Both the position numbers and the translations under genes were made by a program. From positions 1 to 40,029 of the forward strand of contig JAYZFP010000045.1 in assembly GCA_036336715.1 (NCBI GenBank): a DNA stretch of 40,029 nucleotides. Reading direction: 5' to 3'. Positions 18,412 through 26,708 of the stretch are shown here, in pieces (positions within the stretch are counted from its first letter, which is position 1; each line of letters begins with the position of its first letter). Source of the DNA: JABAAE01 sp036336715. GTDB taxonomy: Bacteria > Planctomycetota > Planctomycetia > Pirellulales > Pirellulaceae. Below the pieces are notes generated by a model. The model made no database searches and was not told the DNA's origin. It was given only the letters and a program-made list of their open reading frames with translations.

Positions 18412-19775
18412 TTATTTGGCGCCGATTCCTGCCGCGCCCTGTTTGAGTGCGTCCATGGCCTGGTCGATGGTAAAACTGGCCGGTTTCTGACGGGGCGGAA
18501 AGTCCCTGAAGCTGACCAGGGTTTTTCCAACGATCTACTGAACCGGAACCGCAATGTAGGCTCTGCGGTACCACCAGTCGTTGTATCCCATGCCTTCCTG
18601 GGCGCGTTCGCCCGGATCAATTTTCAGGTCGAAAAAAATCGGGGCTCTCAACGTGGTAAAGGGCCGTCGCCAGACATCGATGCCGGTTGCTTCCTGGATC
18701 ATGAAGTGAATCTTGACCCGCTCGTATCGCAGGGCCAGGAGGTCTCCATCGTCGCTGAAATAAAAGACTTCGCTGCGGGCGCTCTTTTCCGATTGACCTG
18801 TCAGGTACTCGGTCTGATCGTAACCGTCGAGGTGAACCCGAAAGGTTTTTTTCCCGGCCTGGTGTCCCTTGAGAAGTTTTTCCTTGATGTCCGGAACACC
18901 TGCCGCTCGCAGCAGGGTGGGCATCCAGTCCATGCCGCAGAAAATCTTGGTGAATTTTGATCCCGGTTTGACTTTGCCCGGCCAGCGAATCAGCGCCGGG
19001 CAGCGCCAGCCGCCGTCCCAGTTCGTATTTTTTTCACCACGAAAAGGAGTGGTGCCGGAATCCGGAAACAGGCAAACCATTGGACCATTATCCGTGATGT
19101 AGAGCACGACCGTGTTTTCGGTCAGACCCTGTTCATCTACGAAATCCAGCAGATCGCCAATCATCCGGTCGTGTTCGACCATTCCGTCCGCATAGAAACC
19201 GAGACCCGTTTTTCCAAGGTTCTCTTTTTTGACATGGGTAAAATTGTGCATGCGTGTCGTGTTGAACCAGCAGAAAAACGGTTCCTCCGCCTTTTTGGCT
19301 CGCACCATGAAATCCTTGGTGGCCGTCAGGAATTCCTGGTCAATGGTCTCCATCCGTTTCCTAGTGAGTGGTCCGGTGTCTTCGATTTTTCCGCCGGCAA
19401 ACGAGCGGATCACGCCGCGGGGGCCGAACTTTTTACGGAACTCGGGGTTCTTGGGGTAATCCTGGTTTTCCGGCTCTTCTTCCGCATTGAGGTGATAAAG
19501 GTTACCGAAGAATTCGTCAAAACCGTGGTTGGTGGGCAGGAATTCATCCCGGTCTCCCAGGTGGTTTTTTCCAAACTGCCCCGTGCGGTAGCCGAGGGGC
19601 TTGAGCAGTTCAGCGATGGTCGGGTCCTCGGGTTGCAAACCGAGGTCAGCACCCGGCAGGCCTACCTTGGAAAGGCCGGTGCGAAATGGAAGTTGCCCGG
19701 TAATGAAGGCGCTTCGGCCGGCGGTACAGCTCTGCTGGGCATAATAGCTGGCGAATCTCGCCCTGCTGGTCCAGT
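18412..19775 (-). pseudogene. N-terminally truncated sulfatase with in-frame TAG
   Basis: Sulfatase remnant. Recognisable homology begins at RFASYYAQQSCTAGRSAFIT (Cys codon 19726-19728, the C-T-A-G-R variant of the formylglycine motif) and runs through FGKNHLGDRDE, NTTRMHNFTH, YITDNGPM and DWMPTLLRAAG. The N-terminal 60-70 residues with the first Asp pair are missing; upstream DNA instead codes in another frame for an unrelated protein. At 18535-18537 a TAG follows AVPVQ, but the same frame continues with SFRDFPPRQKPASFTID, which is the normal family C-terminus, to a TAA at 18412-18414. The gene therefore has two lesions and is almost certainly non-functional if the sequence is correct. A nominal ATG for the remaining frame lies at 19821. 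Confidence 0.82.
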
Positions 19776-20314
19776 TTTGATTCCCCGTTGCGTACCTTTT
19801 GAATGATCTGTTCTCCCTCAACCCGGAATGAATCGATTTTGCTGTCGGGAACTCGGACCTGGTGCTGAAACAGTATCAACAGGTTTCCCTTGGCACGGAT
19901 CGACCACCCCGGGTTGGCTGCCAGGTGTTTTCGCAATTCAGGAGTGAACAGAACCCGGATCGCTTCTGAATTCAAACCATGCAGGGAATATCGGTCAGTA
20001 AATCCTGGATCGTCATCAAATACCAGTCCGTCACCATTCATCCATTTTTTGAGGCTACCCAACCAACCCTGTTTTTTGGGGAAGAGAGTGAATTCTGGAA
20101 GCTCGACATCGGAGGCCTCAAAAATCAGGGCCGTCTGGTTGACCTCCAGGTCGGCATGAGGGGGGTCGCGGTCGACGGAATAACTGATGTGACAGACGTC
20201 CAGAATGGATCCGTTTTCACTGAAGTGAGAAACGGGTTCCAGCTGCACATAGTCTCCAAGTGTTGCCGTTAATGTGGTTGCCAGTGTTTCGAGACGTTCG
20301 GGGGAAGCGGTCAT
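19646..20314 (-). pseudogene. Unrecognised protein, 3' end replaced by sulfatase sequence
   Basis: The frame opens at ATG 20314 (MTASPERLETLATTL) and looks coding to about 19790, with regular hydrophobic patterning: LGDYVQLEPVSHFSENG, ELPEFTLFPKKQGWLG, VLFTPELRKHLAANPGWSIR and LLILFQHQVRVPDS. It has no signal peptide or membrane span. Its last 40 residues or so, down to a TGA at 19646, are read out of frame through the start of the sulfatase remnant, so the natural C-terminus is lost. The layout (ELTL-type strand, then a late SIRAxGNxLL strand) loosely recalls DUF3137-type proteins, but I cannot assign a family. The two broken genes appear fused by a deletion or an assembly join. Confidence 0.6.
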
Positions 20315-20831
20315 CTGTTGTCTGGAAGCTGCAGGGGAGACTGACGGATGGGCAGCGGAAAGGGGTGCCTGACTGTTGAAACATAACATGACCGATCACG
20401 GCAGACAGTTGATTGTTCCGGTTTTTGAAAAAACAGTCGATCCGTTGCAGGTTTCCAATGATCGTCCGGCCGCTTTCGGATCTGGCATCCTTGAATTCCG
20501 GCATGATCTCCCCACGGCGCTGCTTCATCTGGTCGCGGCCTGCTTTGCCGCGAATTGTGGAACCGGTGCGTGCGTGGTTTTTTTGATGCGGGACAGGTTT
20601 TGCCGCCAGGGGCAAATCCTGAAAAGATCCTTCCGCTGATCAGGTCGACGGTTTGGTAGGTGATCCTTCCTGCCAAAATTATGCGTGGCGTACCCGGCAA
20701 TGCGCTTGAACCAATGGAGATCCGGTCTTCAAAACAACATGATGTTTTCCCGGGGACGAGTTTGTTACATTGGTCAAGGTGGATCAGGAATCGATCGACG
20801 GTGTTGTTTGGATGGAATAGAGTCGGCGGTG
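20315..20831. other. Intergenic, nothing recognised
   Basis: About 517 bp between the divergent hypothetical remnant and the small membrane gene. Open frames on both strands lack coding character. No RNA, repeat or terminator was seen. Confidence 0.4.
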
Positions 20832-21047
20832 ATGAATCGGGTCCTGGCAATTTTGATTTACGCCGTGTTGTTTGGCGTCAGCGTTCCCTGGTATTGGCAT
20901 TGGATTCCGGCACAGGGAGAGCAGCTTGTGGTTGGCTGGCCACTGTGGGTGATTGTCTCGATCGGTGGATCGTGCCTGGTTTCACTACACACCGCGATCC
21001 TGCTCTCCCATCCCTGGCCCGAGGAGGAGATGGGCCTTGACGAATGA
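20832..21047 (+). CDS. Small membrane protein preceding symporter (DUF3311-like)
   Basis: 71-residue protein with two hydrophobic spans (LAILIYAVLFGVSVPWYW and LWVIVSIGGSCLVSLHTAIL) and an acidic C-terminus WPEEEMGLDE. Size, two-span layout and position directly before a sodium:solute symporter match the small DUF3311-type accessory proteins that are translationally coupled to SSS transporters. Its stop overlaps the symporter start by 11 bp, and the symporter's Shine-Dalgarno GAGGAGGAG lies inside its last codons. It is probably a subunit or assembly factor for the transporter; this is inferred from context. Confidence 0.8.
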   Translation: MNRVLAILIYAVLFGVSVPWYWHWIPAQGEQLVVGWPLWVIVSIGGSCLVSLHTAILLSHPWPEEEMGLDE

Positions 21048-22545
21048 ACTGGCGCCGCTGACCGTCGCGGAATTTGGCTTCATTGGCCTGTACCTGTTGA
21101 CGCTGATCCTGGTGGGGTTGGCCGGTTGGTACTCGCGGGAATCGGACTCGCTGAAGGATTTTTACCTGGGAGGTCGTAGCACGGGGATCCTCGTTCTGCT
21201 GTTGACTCTGTACGCAACCCAATACAGTGGCAACACGCTATTTGGATTTACAGGGAAAACCTACCGTGTCGGATTCACCTGGGCAGTCAGCATTCAATTC
21301 ATGACGGCTATCGTCGTGGTCTACCTGCTGTTCGCACCCCGCCTTTATACCCTCAGTCGCAAATTCGGGTTTGTGACACCCGCCGACTACCTGAACCATC
21401 GCTTTGCCAGTCCGTGGCTCAGCCTGGTCGCATCCCTGGTGATGATTGTCGCGATTGCCAATTTTCTCCTTGCACAAATGATGGCCATGGGCAAAGCAGT
21501 GGAAGGCCTGTTTATCGATCATCCACTTCTCGCCTATCGCAGCGGGGTGATTCTGCTGGCAGGCATCATTGTCCTTTATGAAACCTTGGGCGGTTTTCGA
21601 GCGGTTGCCTGGACGGATGCCATCCAGGGGAGCATCCTGCTGTTTGGATTTACGGTGTTTTTGTTTGTTCTTTTTCAGCAGTTTGGGACCCTGGAGCAGG
21701 CAACGAACCGGTTGGCGGAACAGGCCCCGGAAAAACTCCGGGCACCCTCGGGCCCCGCGATCCGGGAATGGATCAGTTACCTTCTGATCGTCGGGTTGGG
21801 GGGAGCCATGTACCCGCAGGCTGTGCAGAGGATTTACTGCGCCCGAAACGCCAGGACGCTTCGTATCAGCCTGATGATCATGGTCTTTTTACCCCTGACC
21901 ACGACCATGGTCTCGCTGATTGCCGGAGTGATGGGGCTGGCCCACCTGCCCAACCTCGAGCCCGGCCAGACCGATTCCCTGCTGACTCTCCTCTGTCGCG
22001 AAGTGCAGCAACATTCCCTGTTGGGAAGGTGGATCGTGGCGGTCCTTTTGTCTGCCATCCTGGCTGCAATCATGTCTACGGCAGACTCCATCCTGCTGAC
22101 CCTTTCGTCGATGTTGACCAAGGACGTCTATGGTCCCTGGGTCAGCGGCGGGCAGGCCGGGGAACAGGAGTTGATGAAAGTGGGAAAGTGGTTCTCGTGG
22201 ATCTTTATCTCCCTGGCAGCGGTCGGTGCGATCCTGCTCAAGGACACCACCCTGGTCAAGCTGATCGACCGCAAGCTGGATCTGCTGGTTCAGCTTGCGC
22301 CCGCCTTTCTACTCGGGGTCTGGTGGTCGCGACTGCGAGGCGATGCGGTTCTTGGTGGCCTGGTGGTGGGCGTCCTGGTTGCTGTAACCATGGCCGTTTG
22401 CGGCTACGGTAAATGGCTTGGCATGCATGCCGGTCTGTTCGGTCTTGTGGCCAACCTGCTGGTTTCGGTGGTCGGTTCCCTGTTGTTTCCGGCAGGCATC
22501 CAAACAAAAGATCCTGCTGCAAAAGGCGTTGACCGGATGGCCTGA
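21037..22545 (+). CDS. Sodium:solute symporter (SSS family)
   Basis: 502-residue integral membrane transporter with about 13 hydrophobic segments. SSS features visible: DFYLGGRSTG near the N-terminus, LYATQYSGNTLFGFTGKTY, the YETLGGFRAVAWTDAIQG signature (about residues 180-200), GGAMYPQAVQRIYCARN, and SAILAAIMSTADSILL late in the core. It resembles PanF/pantothenate-type members more than sugar or proline carriers, but the solute cannot be fixed. The start is assigned to TTG at 21037 because a strong GAGGAGGA sits six bases before it and no ATG gives a sensible N-terminus. It is co-transcribed and overlapping with the small membrane gene upstream. Confidence 0.92.
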   Translation: MTNELAPLTVAEFGFIGLYLLTLILVGLAGWYSRESDSLKDFYLGGRSTGILVLLLTLYATQYSGNTLFGFTGKTYRVGFTWAVSIQFMTAIVVVYLLFAPRLYTLSRKFGFVTPADYLNHRFASPWLSLVASLVMIVAIANFLLAQMMAMGKAVEGLFIDHPLLAYRSGVILLAGIIVLYETLGGFRAVAWTDAIQGSILLFGFTVFLFVLFQQFGTLEQATNRLAEQAPEKLRAPSGPAIREWISYLLIVGLGGAMYPQAVQRIYCARNARTLRISLMIMVFLPLTTTMVSLIAGVMGLAHLPNLEPGQTDSLLTLLCREVQQHSLLGRWIVAVLLSAILAAIMSTADSILLTLSSMLTKDVYGPWVSGGQAGEQELMKVGKWFSWIFISLAAVGAILLKDTTLVKLIDRKLDLLVQLAPAFLLGVWWSRLRGDAVLGGLVVGVLVAVTMAVCGYGKWLGMHAGLFGLVANLLVSVVGSLLFPAGIQTKDPAAKGVDRMA

Positions 22546-22560
22546 GGCTGGTTCGTTGGC

Positions 22561-23357
22561 TCACCCGGGATTCTGAAGCAGAAGACCGATGGTCAGCAAA
22601 GCCATTCCCCCGACGGCGAATACGGTGATGGCCAACATCACTATTCCTGACAGCAAAAGGTAGTACTTTCGGGCGTTAGTGTCACCGATGATGGAACGTG
22701 CATCCCGGGCACGTTTCGATTTCATGAAAATTTGCCATTCAAAGAGGGAACCGGCGTAGGTCAACATCGCCAGCAGGTAGAGCAGCACCGGAACCAGACC
22801 GTAAACCAGCACGCCCAGCAGAACAATCATCGCCTGTTCGCTTCCATTTCGTAGAAACGCCGCGACGGGGGGCAGAATCATGCCGGCAGTGATCCAGCCG
22901 ACCAGCAGGATCACCCACTTGAGGAAATGGTGTTCCCTGTCCCTTTTGGTTGCTGCCCGTTGGTCCGGACGATAAGGATCCATCCGGGGGCCAAAAAAAA
23001 GGGTTCGCAGCGGATTGCTCGCCAGTTGTTCCCTGTAGGTCGGAAAGGAAGATGGAGGCGGGGTCTCCTGCTGGGCAGGAATGGGTGAAGGGGAAAAGGG
23101 CAGCGGTGAAACCTGGACGGATTCGCCAGCCGAATGAGTAGGGTGCTCCGGAGGGCGGGGGACTGATTGAATGTTCCCAGCTGGTTGAGAATTTCACCAC
23201 AGGGGCAACCGACGAGCCAATCTGCTCGACGGACAAGCGTGTCCGCTCCCAATTGACCGGTTTGCACGGCCGTGAGGATTTGCTGCCAGGGGCAGGGACC
23301 CAATTGCTGACCGTCGGGCAGAACGGCAAACCACTGGTCGGGACCAGGCTGATTCAT
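22561..23357 (-). pseudogene. GYF-domain membrane protein with 1-bp frameshift
   Basis: One gene in two frames. From ATG 23357 the first 65 residues form a GYF_2 domain (QWFAVLPDGQQLGPCPW, ILTAVQTGQLGADTLVRRAD, WLVG). After LNQLGTFNQS this frame turns to nonsense, while the neighbouring frame is open from 23195 and gives a Pro-rich linker (VPRPPEHPTHSAGESVQVSP, then PAQQETPPPSSFPTYRE) and three membrane spans (FLKWVILLVGWITAGMI; MIVLLGVLVYGLVPVLLYLL; YLLLSGIVMLAITVFAVGG). Adding one base in the five-G run at 23157-23161 joins them into a 265-residue protein. GYF_2-plus-membrane proteins are common in planctomycetes, where GYF domains bind Pro-rich peptides; the role is unknown. An isolated ATG at 22983 could still give the 140-residue membrane half. 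Confidence 0.82.
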
Positions 23358-23628
23358 TGTCCAAAAACCGTGTAAAAGGCTGGAGGCACTTGATGGGGGA
23401 CTTCTGGCTGGTCGCCCACTCCCTCATGGCATTCTCAGGCAGAATCGACTACCGATCAACAACATTCCATTTTCAGGCAGTCCTCTCGGGTGTCGTCCGG
23501 GGGTGCCATGCGGAAATTGACCGTCTCCCGGAGCAGGTTCACGATTGGACTTTGATTTTCTGAACTTTGATTTTCCCGAGTTTTCCCTGAGAGGTTTGCC
23601 GGGGCGGGTAACAGGCCCGTCGGATGAC

Positions 23629-23680
23629 AAAAAAACCCGTCTTTCGGTCACCCAAGGGTAAGCCGAAGGACGGGGCTTTC
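23629..23680 (-). terminator. Rho-independent terminator downstream of the Bax inhibitor-1 gene
   Basis: A 12-bp stem pairs 23636-23647 (CCCGTCTTTCGG) with 23663-23674 (CCGAAGGACGGG), with one G-U pair and a 15-nt loop. On the minus strand it is followed by seven T residues (23635-23629). It lies about 120 bp past the stop of the leftward Bax inhibitor-1-family gene, in an otherwise empty gap (23358-23791). Confidence 0.85.
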
Positions 23681-23791
23681 AAATCTCAAACGGTTTTGAT
23701 GTGGACTTTCGGGCAGGGGTCCCGGGAGGCTCTCTTTCCAGAGAACTTTACCTCCGACTGGACCCGGTAGGAAAGCCTGAGTCCAGGGAGC

Positions 23792-24601
23792 TCAATCCCG
23801 GGATGCCATCACCAGTCGCAGGATGTAAAAGAACAGGATGGCGACCGAGGAGAAAAGCGCGAGCGAGGCTGCCACGTGTTGATCCGTCCGGTAACGGTGC
23901 AAAACGTTCGACGTGTCATAAAGGATGTAGCCGATAGCCAGCAAAATCATGGCACCGGAGAAGAGGGGCCCCAGCCCGCCTCCAGTGAAAATGGAGACAA
24001 CGATGACCGCCATTGCTGCCAGGCCACCAACCACCAACAGGGAACGCAGGAAGGAAAAGTCGGACTTGGTGATGAACACAAATGCGGTCAATCCACCAAA
24101 TGTAGCTATTGAAGCCACCGCCGCAGTCTCTATGGCACCCGGGTAAAAAGTGCTCGCAATGACCAGGATAGGCATGAAAATGATCGTTTCAAACAGGACA
24201 TACAGGCCGAGTCCCAGGTACTGGATTCCGGGATTGCCTCCGGAGTGGGCCCAGCTTTGAGCCATGTAACTGACTCCCATAAAGGCGAACAACAGAATCA
24301 GCATGTTGTATCCGCTGAACCAGCCCATTACCGCTTCGGCGCCGACCGACGGGACCACCACGTTGAGCACGATCGCTTCCAGTGCAACGAACAGGAGGAT
24401 GGCGCCTGCAAGGTGCAGGTAAGTGCGACGAATAAATCCGACCCGTTCCGAGACGGCCGCATCGGCCGCAAACATGGGGTGGGCAAATGACTGGGCCATT
24501 GCCTGGGAGCCCTCGTACTGAGTTCCCCCATACTGAGCTCCACCGTGTGGCTGCTGACCATACTGATTCTGGTCATATCGCGGATCGTTATAACTGGACA
24601 T
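23792..24601 (-). CDS. Bax inhibitor-1/YccA family membrane protein
   Basis: 269 residues. The first 45 or so are hydrophilic and rich in Gln/Gly/Tyr (QNQYGQQPHGGAQYGGTQ), a common extension in planctomycete and proteobacterial members. Seven hydrophobic spans follow, starting with FIRRTYLHLAGAILLFVALE. Typical BI-1 segments visible are NMLILLFAFMGVSYMAQSWA, the YLGLGLYVLFETIIFMPIL segment, FGGLTAFVFITKSDFSFL and GYILYDTSNVLHRY with the conserved Asp near the C-terminus. Members are pH-sensitive Ca2+ leak channels or stress-related inner-membrane proteins; the exact role here is unknown. AGGA lies seven bases before the ATG, and a strong terminator follows. Confidence 0.93.
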   Translation of the reverse strand: MSSYNDPRYDQNQYGQQPHGGAQYGGTQYEGSQAMAQSFAHPMFAADAAVSERVGFIRRTYLHLAGAILLFVALEAIVLNVVVPSVGAEAVMGWFSGYNMLILLFAFMGVSYMAQSWAHSGGNPGIQYLGLGLYVLFETIIFMPILVIASTFYPGAIETAAVASIATFGGLTAFVFITKSDFSFLRSLLVVGGLAAMAVIVVSIFTGGGLGPLFSGAMILLAIGYILYDTSNVLHRYRTDQHVAASLALFSSVAILFFYILRLVMASRD

Positions 24602-25013
24602 ATGTGTTTCCTGTGCAGATTGTTTTTGCAGTTGAAAAGATTATACGACCGCCTGTCGGAAAAGGAAACGGCGACCTTACATCCGATTGGAAGATTCTTT
24701 CCGCGTTTTCTTGGAAAAACGTTGCCTGGCAGCGACCGGGAGGTCCTGGCTGCTGGTCCAGCCGGATGGAGGTGACCCCGGCTTCCGGGGAAAAATACCG
24801 GGGGAAAAAACCGGGGAGGCAGGGAACGCATTGGAGTTGGCGATTCCCGTTTTCGCCATTCCATTTTTCATCCTGGCCTGTTTGCGTCGAAGCGGTTGTT
24901 CGAGAGAGGGTCACGGTGTTTCCCGGCACATTAAGGCCGTTCCGGGGGTTACCGTGATGGGTTGGATCGTCATCAAGATTGCTTTTGGCGGGTTTGGCTT
25001 GAGAGGCAATCAC
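24602..25013. other. Intergenic, GC-rich, nothing recognised
   Basis: About 410 bp between the carboxylase-like gene and the Bax inhibitor-1 gene, both on minus. It contains a short CCCCGG-CTT-CCGGGG hairpin near 24776-24790 without a following T-tract on the minus strand, plus G/A-rich runs. No gene or RNA was recognised; the promoter of the Bax inhibitor-1 gene is expected near 24.6 kb. Confidence 0.4.
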
Positions 25014-26525
25014 TCAAGGCCGATCTTCACCAGGGTCCGGTGATTCCTCCCTGAGTAGCAGGGGGTGGGTCAGCGGACGGATCCAGTCGGCGTGCCAGAG
25101 GCTTCGCTTTTCCTTGGCTAGGTCGACGTCGGGATCAATCAGGTACTCGGGTTTGCGACCATTCAGGGAAGCTTTGCACTCAACCCGAATTTCGATATTT
25201 TCATGACCCTGCTTTCTCTGTTCCTCAGCCAGGAAGTGGGCGAATTGGAGGCACATGTCTGGCCAGCGACCGACCCGATCCCGCTGCGTCGAACTGAGAT
25301 AGGGTCGATCGTCAACCCACCAGGTTTCTCCCGTCACGGGGTCGGTGGCATAGAATTCAGCGGTTGCCCGTTTTTGACGTAATTTCATATGCCAGGCATA
25401 ACGGTGTCCCTCTTCGGTCCAATGGACGTTTCCCGGGTAAAGAAAATGTCTCAAGGGAAGAAAAACCTGGATGGCAAGGTAGGTGACAAAAAAGGCAAGC
25501 GTCAGCTTTCGCCACCCGTGGGAAACACTCCGCACGGTCCTGTCCCGGGCGGATATGGCGAGTGGTTGAAAGAACAAGCAGACTTTGCGTGGCCAGTCGG
25601 GCGGGAAAAAAATCAGGGTCGCCGAGATCGCCAGCAGGGGAAAGATCCCGATGTTGAAAAGGATCTTGTTCATGATGTGAAAGGCACAGCAGGCAGCGAA
25701 GGCATAGGGCCGGCTCCGAGACCAGAGCAACGCTGGAGCAATCAACAGGTCAAATAGCAATCCGCCATAGCTGAAGAAAAAAACGGCGGATTCGGTTTCC
25801 AGCCAGGGGCCGACCAGGGGGTAATCTCCCCGGTTGGCCAGCCATTGCCGAAGTGGTTCCCCGGCCAGTCAGTCTTCACTGCACTTTGCAAAGCCGGCAA
25901 AAAAATAAACCAGTCCAACCTGGGCGCGGAGAAGCCACAGGCACCAGGCAGGTACCGTGTCCGACCGGATGCCGGGACGCAGCCAACTGTCGAAACTGCA
26001 GGAACGATGCGCTGGCATGATTGCCATCAGGAAGGTCAGCAGGGCGGCGAAGTAGAGGTGGTTGAGGTACCGGGTTTCGTCCAGCAGGAACCAGAAAGTG
26101 AATCCAAAAAACAACAGCCAGGAGGCGATGCGGTAAAGAAAGCCGGTCATCACGCAAAAAGCAAACAGACCGACAGCGAGGAAATGGTAGTACATGCCGT
26201 CCCCGGGCCACGGTTGCACCCATTCAAAACCAAAATATTTGAAATAGAACTCGCGAACGATGTAGTACTTTCGGATCCAGTCGTTTTCGAAAAAACGCCA
26301 GACTTCATAAACCAGTACCGCGCCAAACATGATTCGAAAAATGGCCAGGGAAGCGATGTCGACGGGTTGAAACATCGCCCTCATCAAGGGGTTCCCCACA
26401 GAGTATTCTCCGGAGGGTTTTGCAGCGGATTCGCAGTCCAGTTGGGCTGTTTCGCTGGCCTGCCCTGCTTCCAACTTTGAAGATTTGGAGGCTTTCGATC
26501 CGTTTTTTTTCCTTCTGCCCTTCAT
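25014..26525 (-). pseudogene. Vitamin K-dependent gamma-carboxylase homologue (HTTM protein), in-frame TGA
   Basis: A single 504-codon frame interrupted only by TGA at 25869-25871. The N-terminal 45 residues are Lys/Ser-rich. Then comes the HTTM domain: QPVDIASLAIFRIMFGAVL, LLDETRYLNHLYFAALLTFL, MPAHRSCSFDSWLRP and GLVYFFAGFAK. After the TGA the frame continues LAGEPLRQWLANRGDYPLVG, LLFDLLIAPALLW, FHIMNKILFNIGIFPLLA, the luminal-type part FLYPGNVHWTEEGHRYAWHM and a C-terminal RPYLSSTQRDR/DPDVDLAKEK region. This covers the whole animal GGCX-like architecture, not just HTTM. The TGA is where relatives read D-W-L, so it is one G-to-A change from TGG. The DETRYLNH motif has Glu where, from memory, the animal enzyme has its catalytic Lys (DKT), so epoxidase/carboxylase chemistry is uncertain. 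Confidence 0.85.
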
Positions 26526-26708
26526 GATCTGGTCCGTTTTGCAGCGGATAATGCGGTGCCTGCGTTTGATGCTCTACGTGCTTTAACCTAGCAGAATCCT
26601 TACCGCTTGAAAGACCGATCGAAAGTTGGCGGGACTTGCCCGGATGGATGGGGAAATCGGTGGCGCTGGATCCTCGTGAACCAGAAAACAGCAAGGGGGC
26701 AGTCGTGA

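Noticed and set aside
24770..24815. GC-rich hairpin CCCCGG-CTT-CCGGGG as terminator
   Set aside because: The stem is short (6 bp) and the A/T run lies on the wrong side for the minus-strand genes.
25869..25871. TGA in the carboxylase-like gene as a selenocysteine codon
   Set aside because: The family has Trp, not Cys/Sec, at this site, and no obvious SECIS-like hairpin follows.
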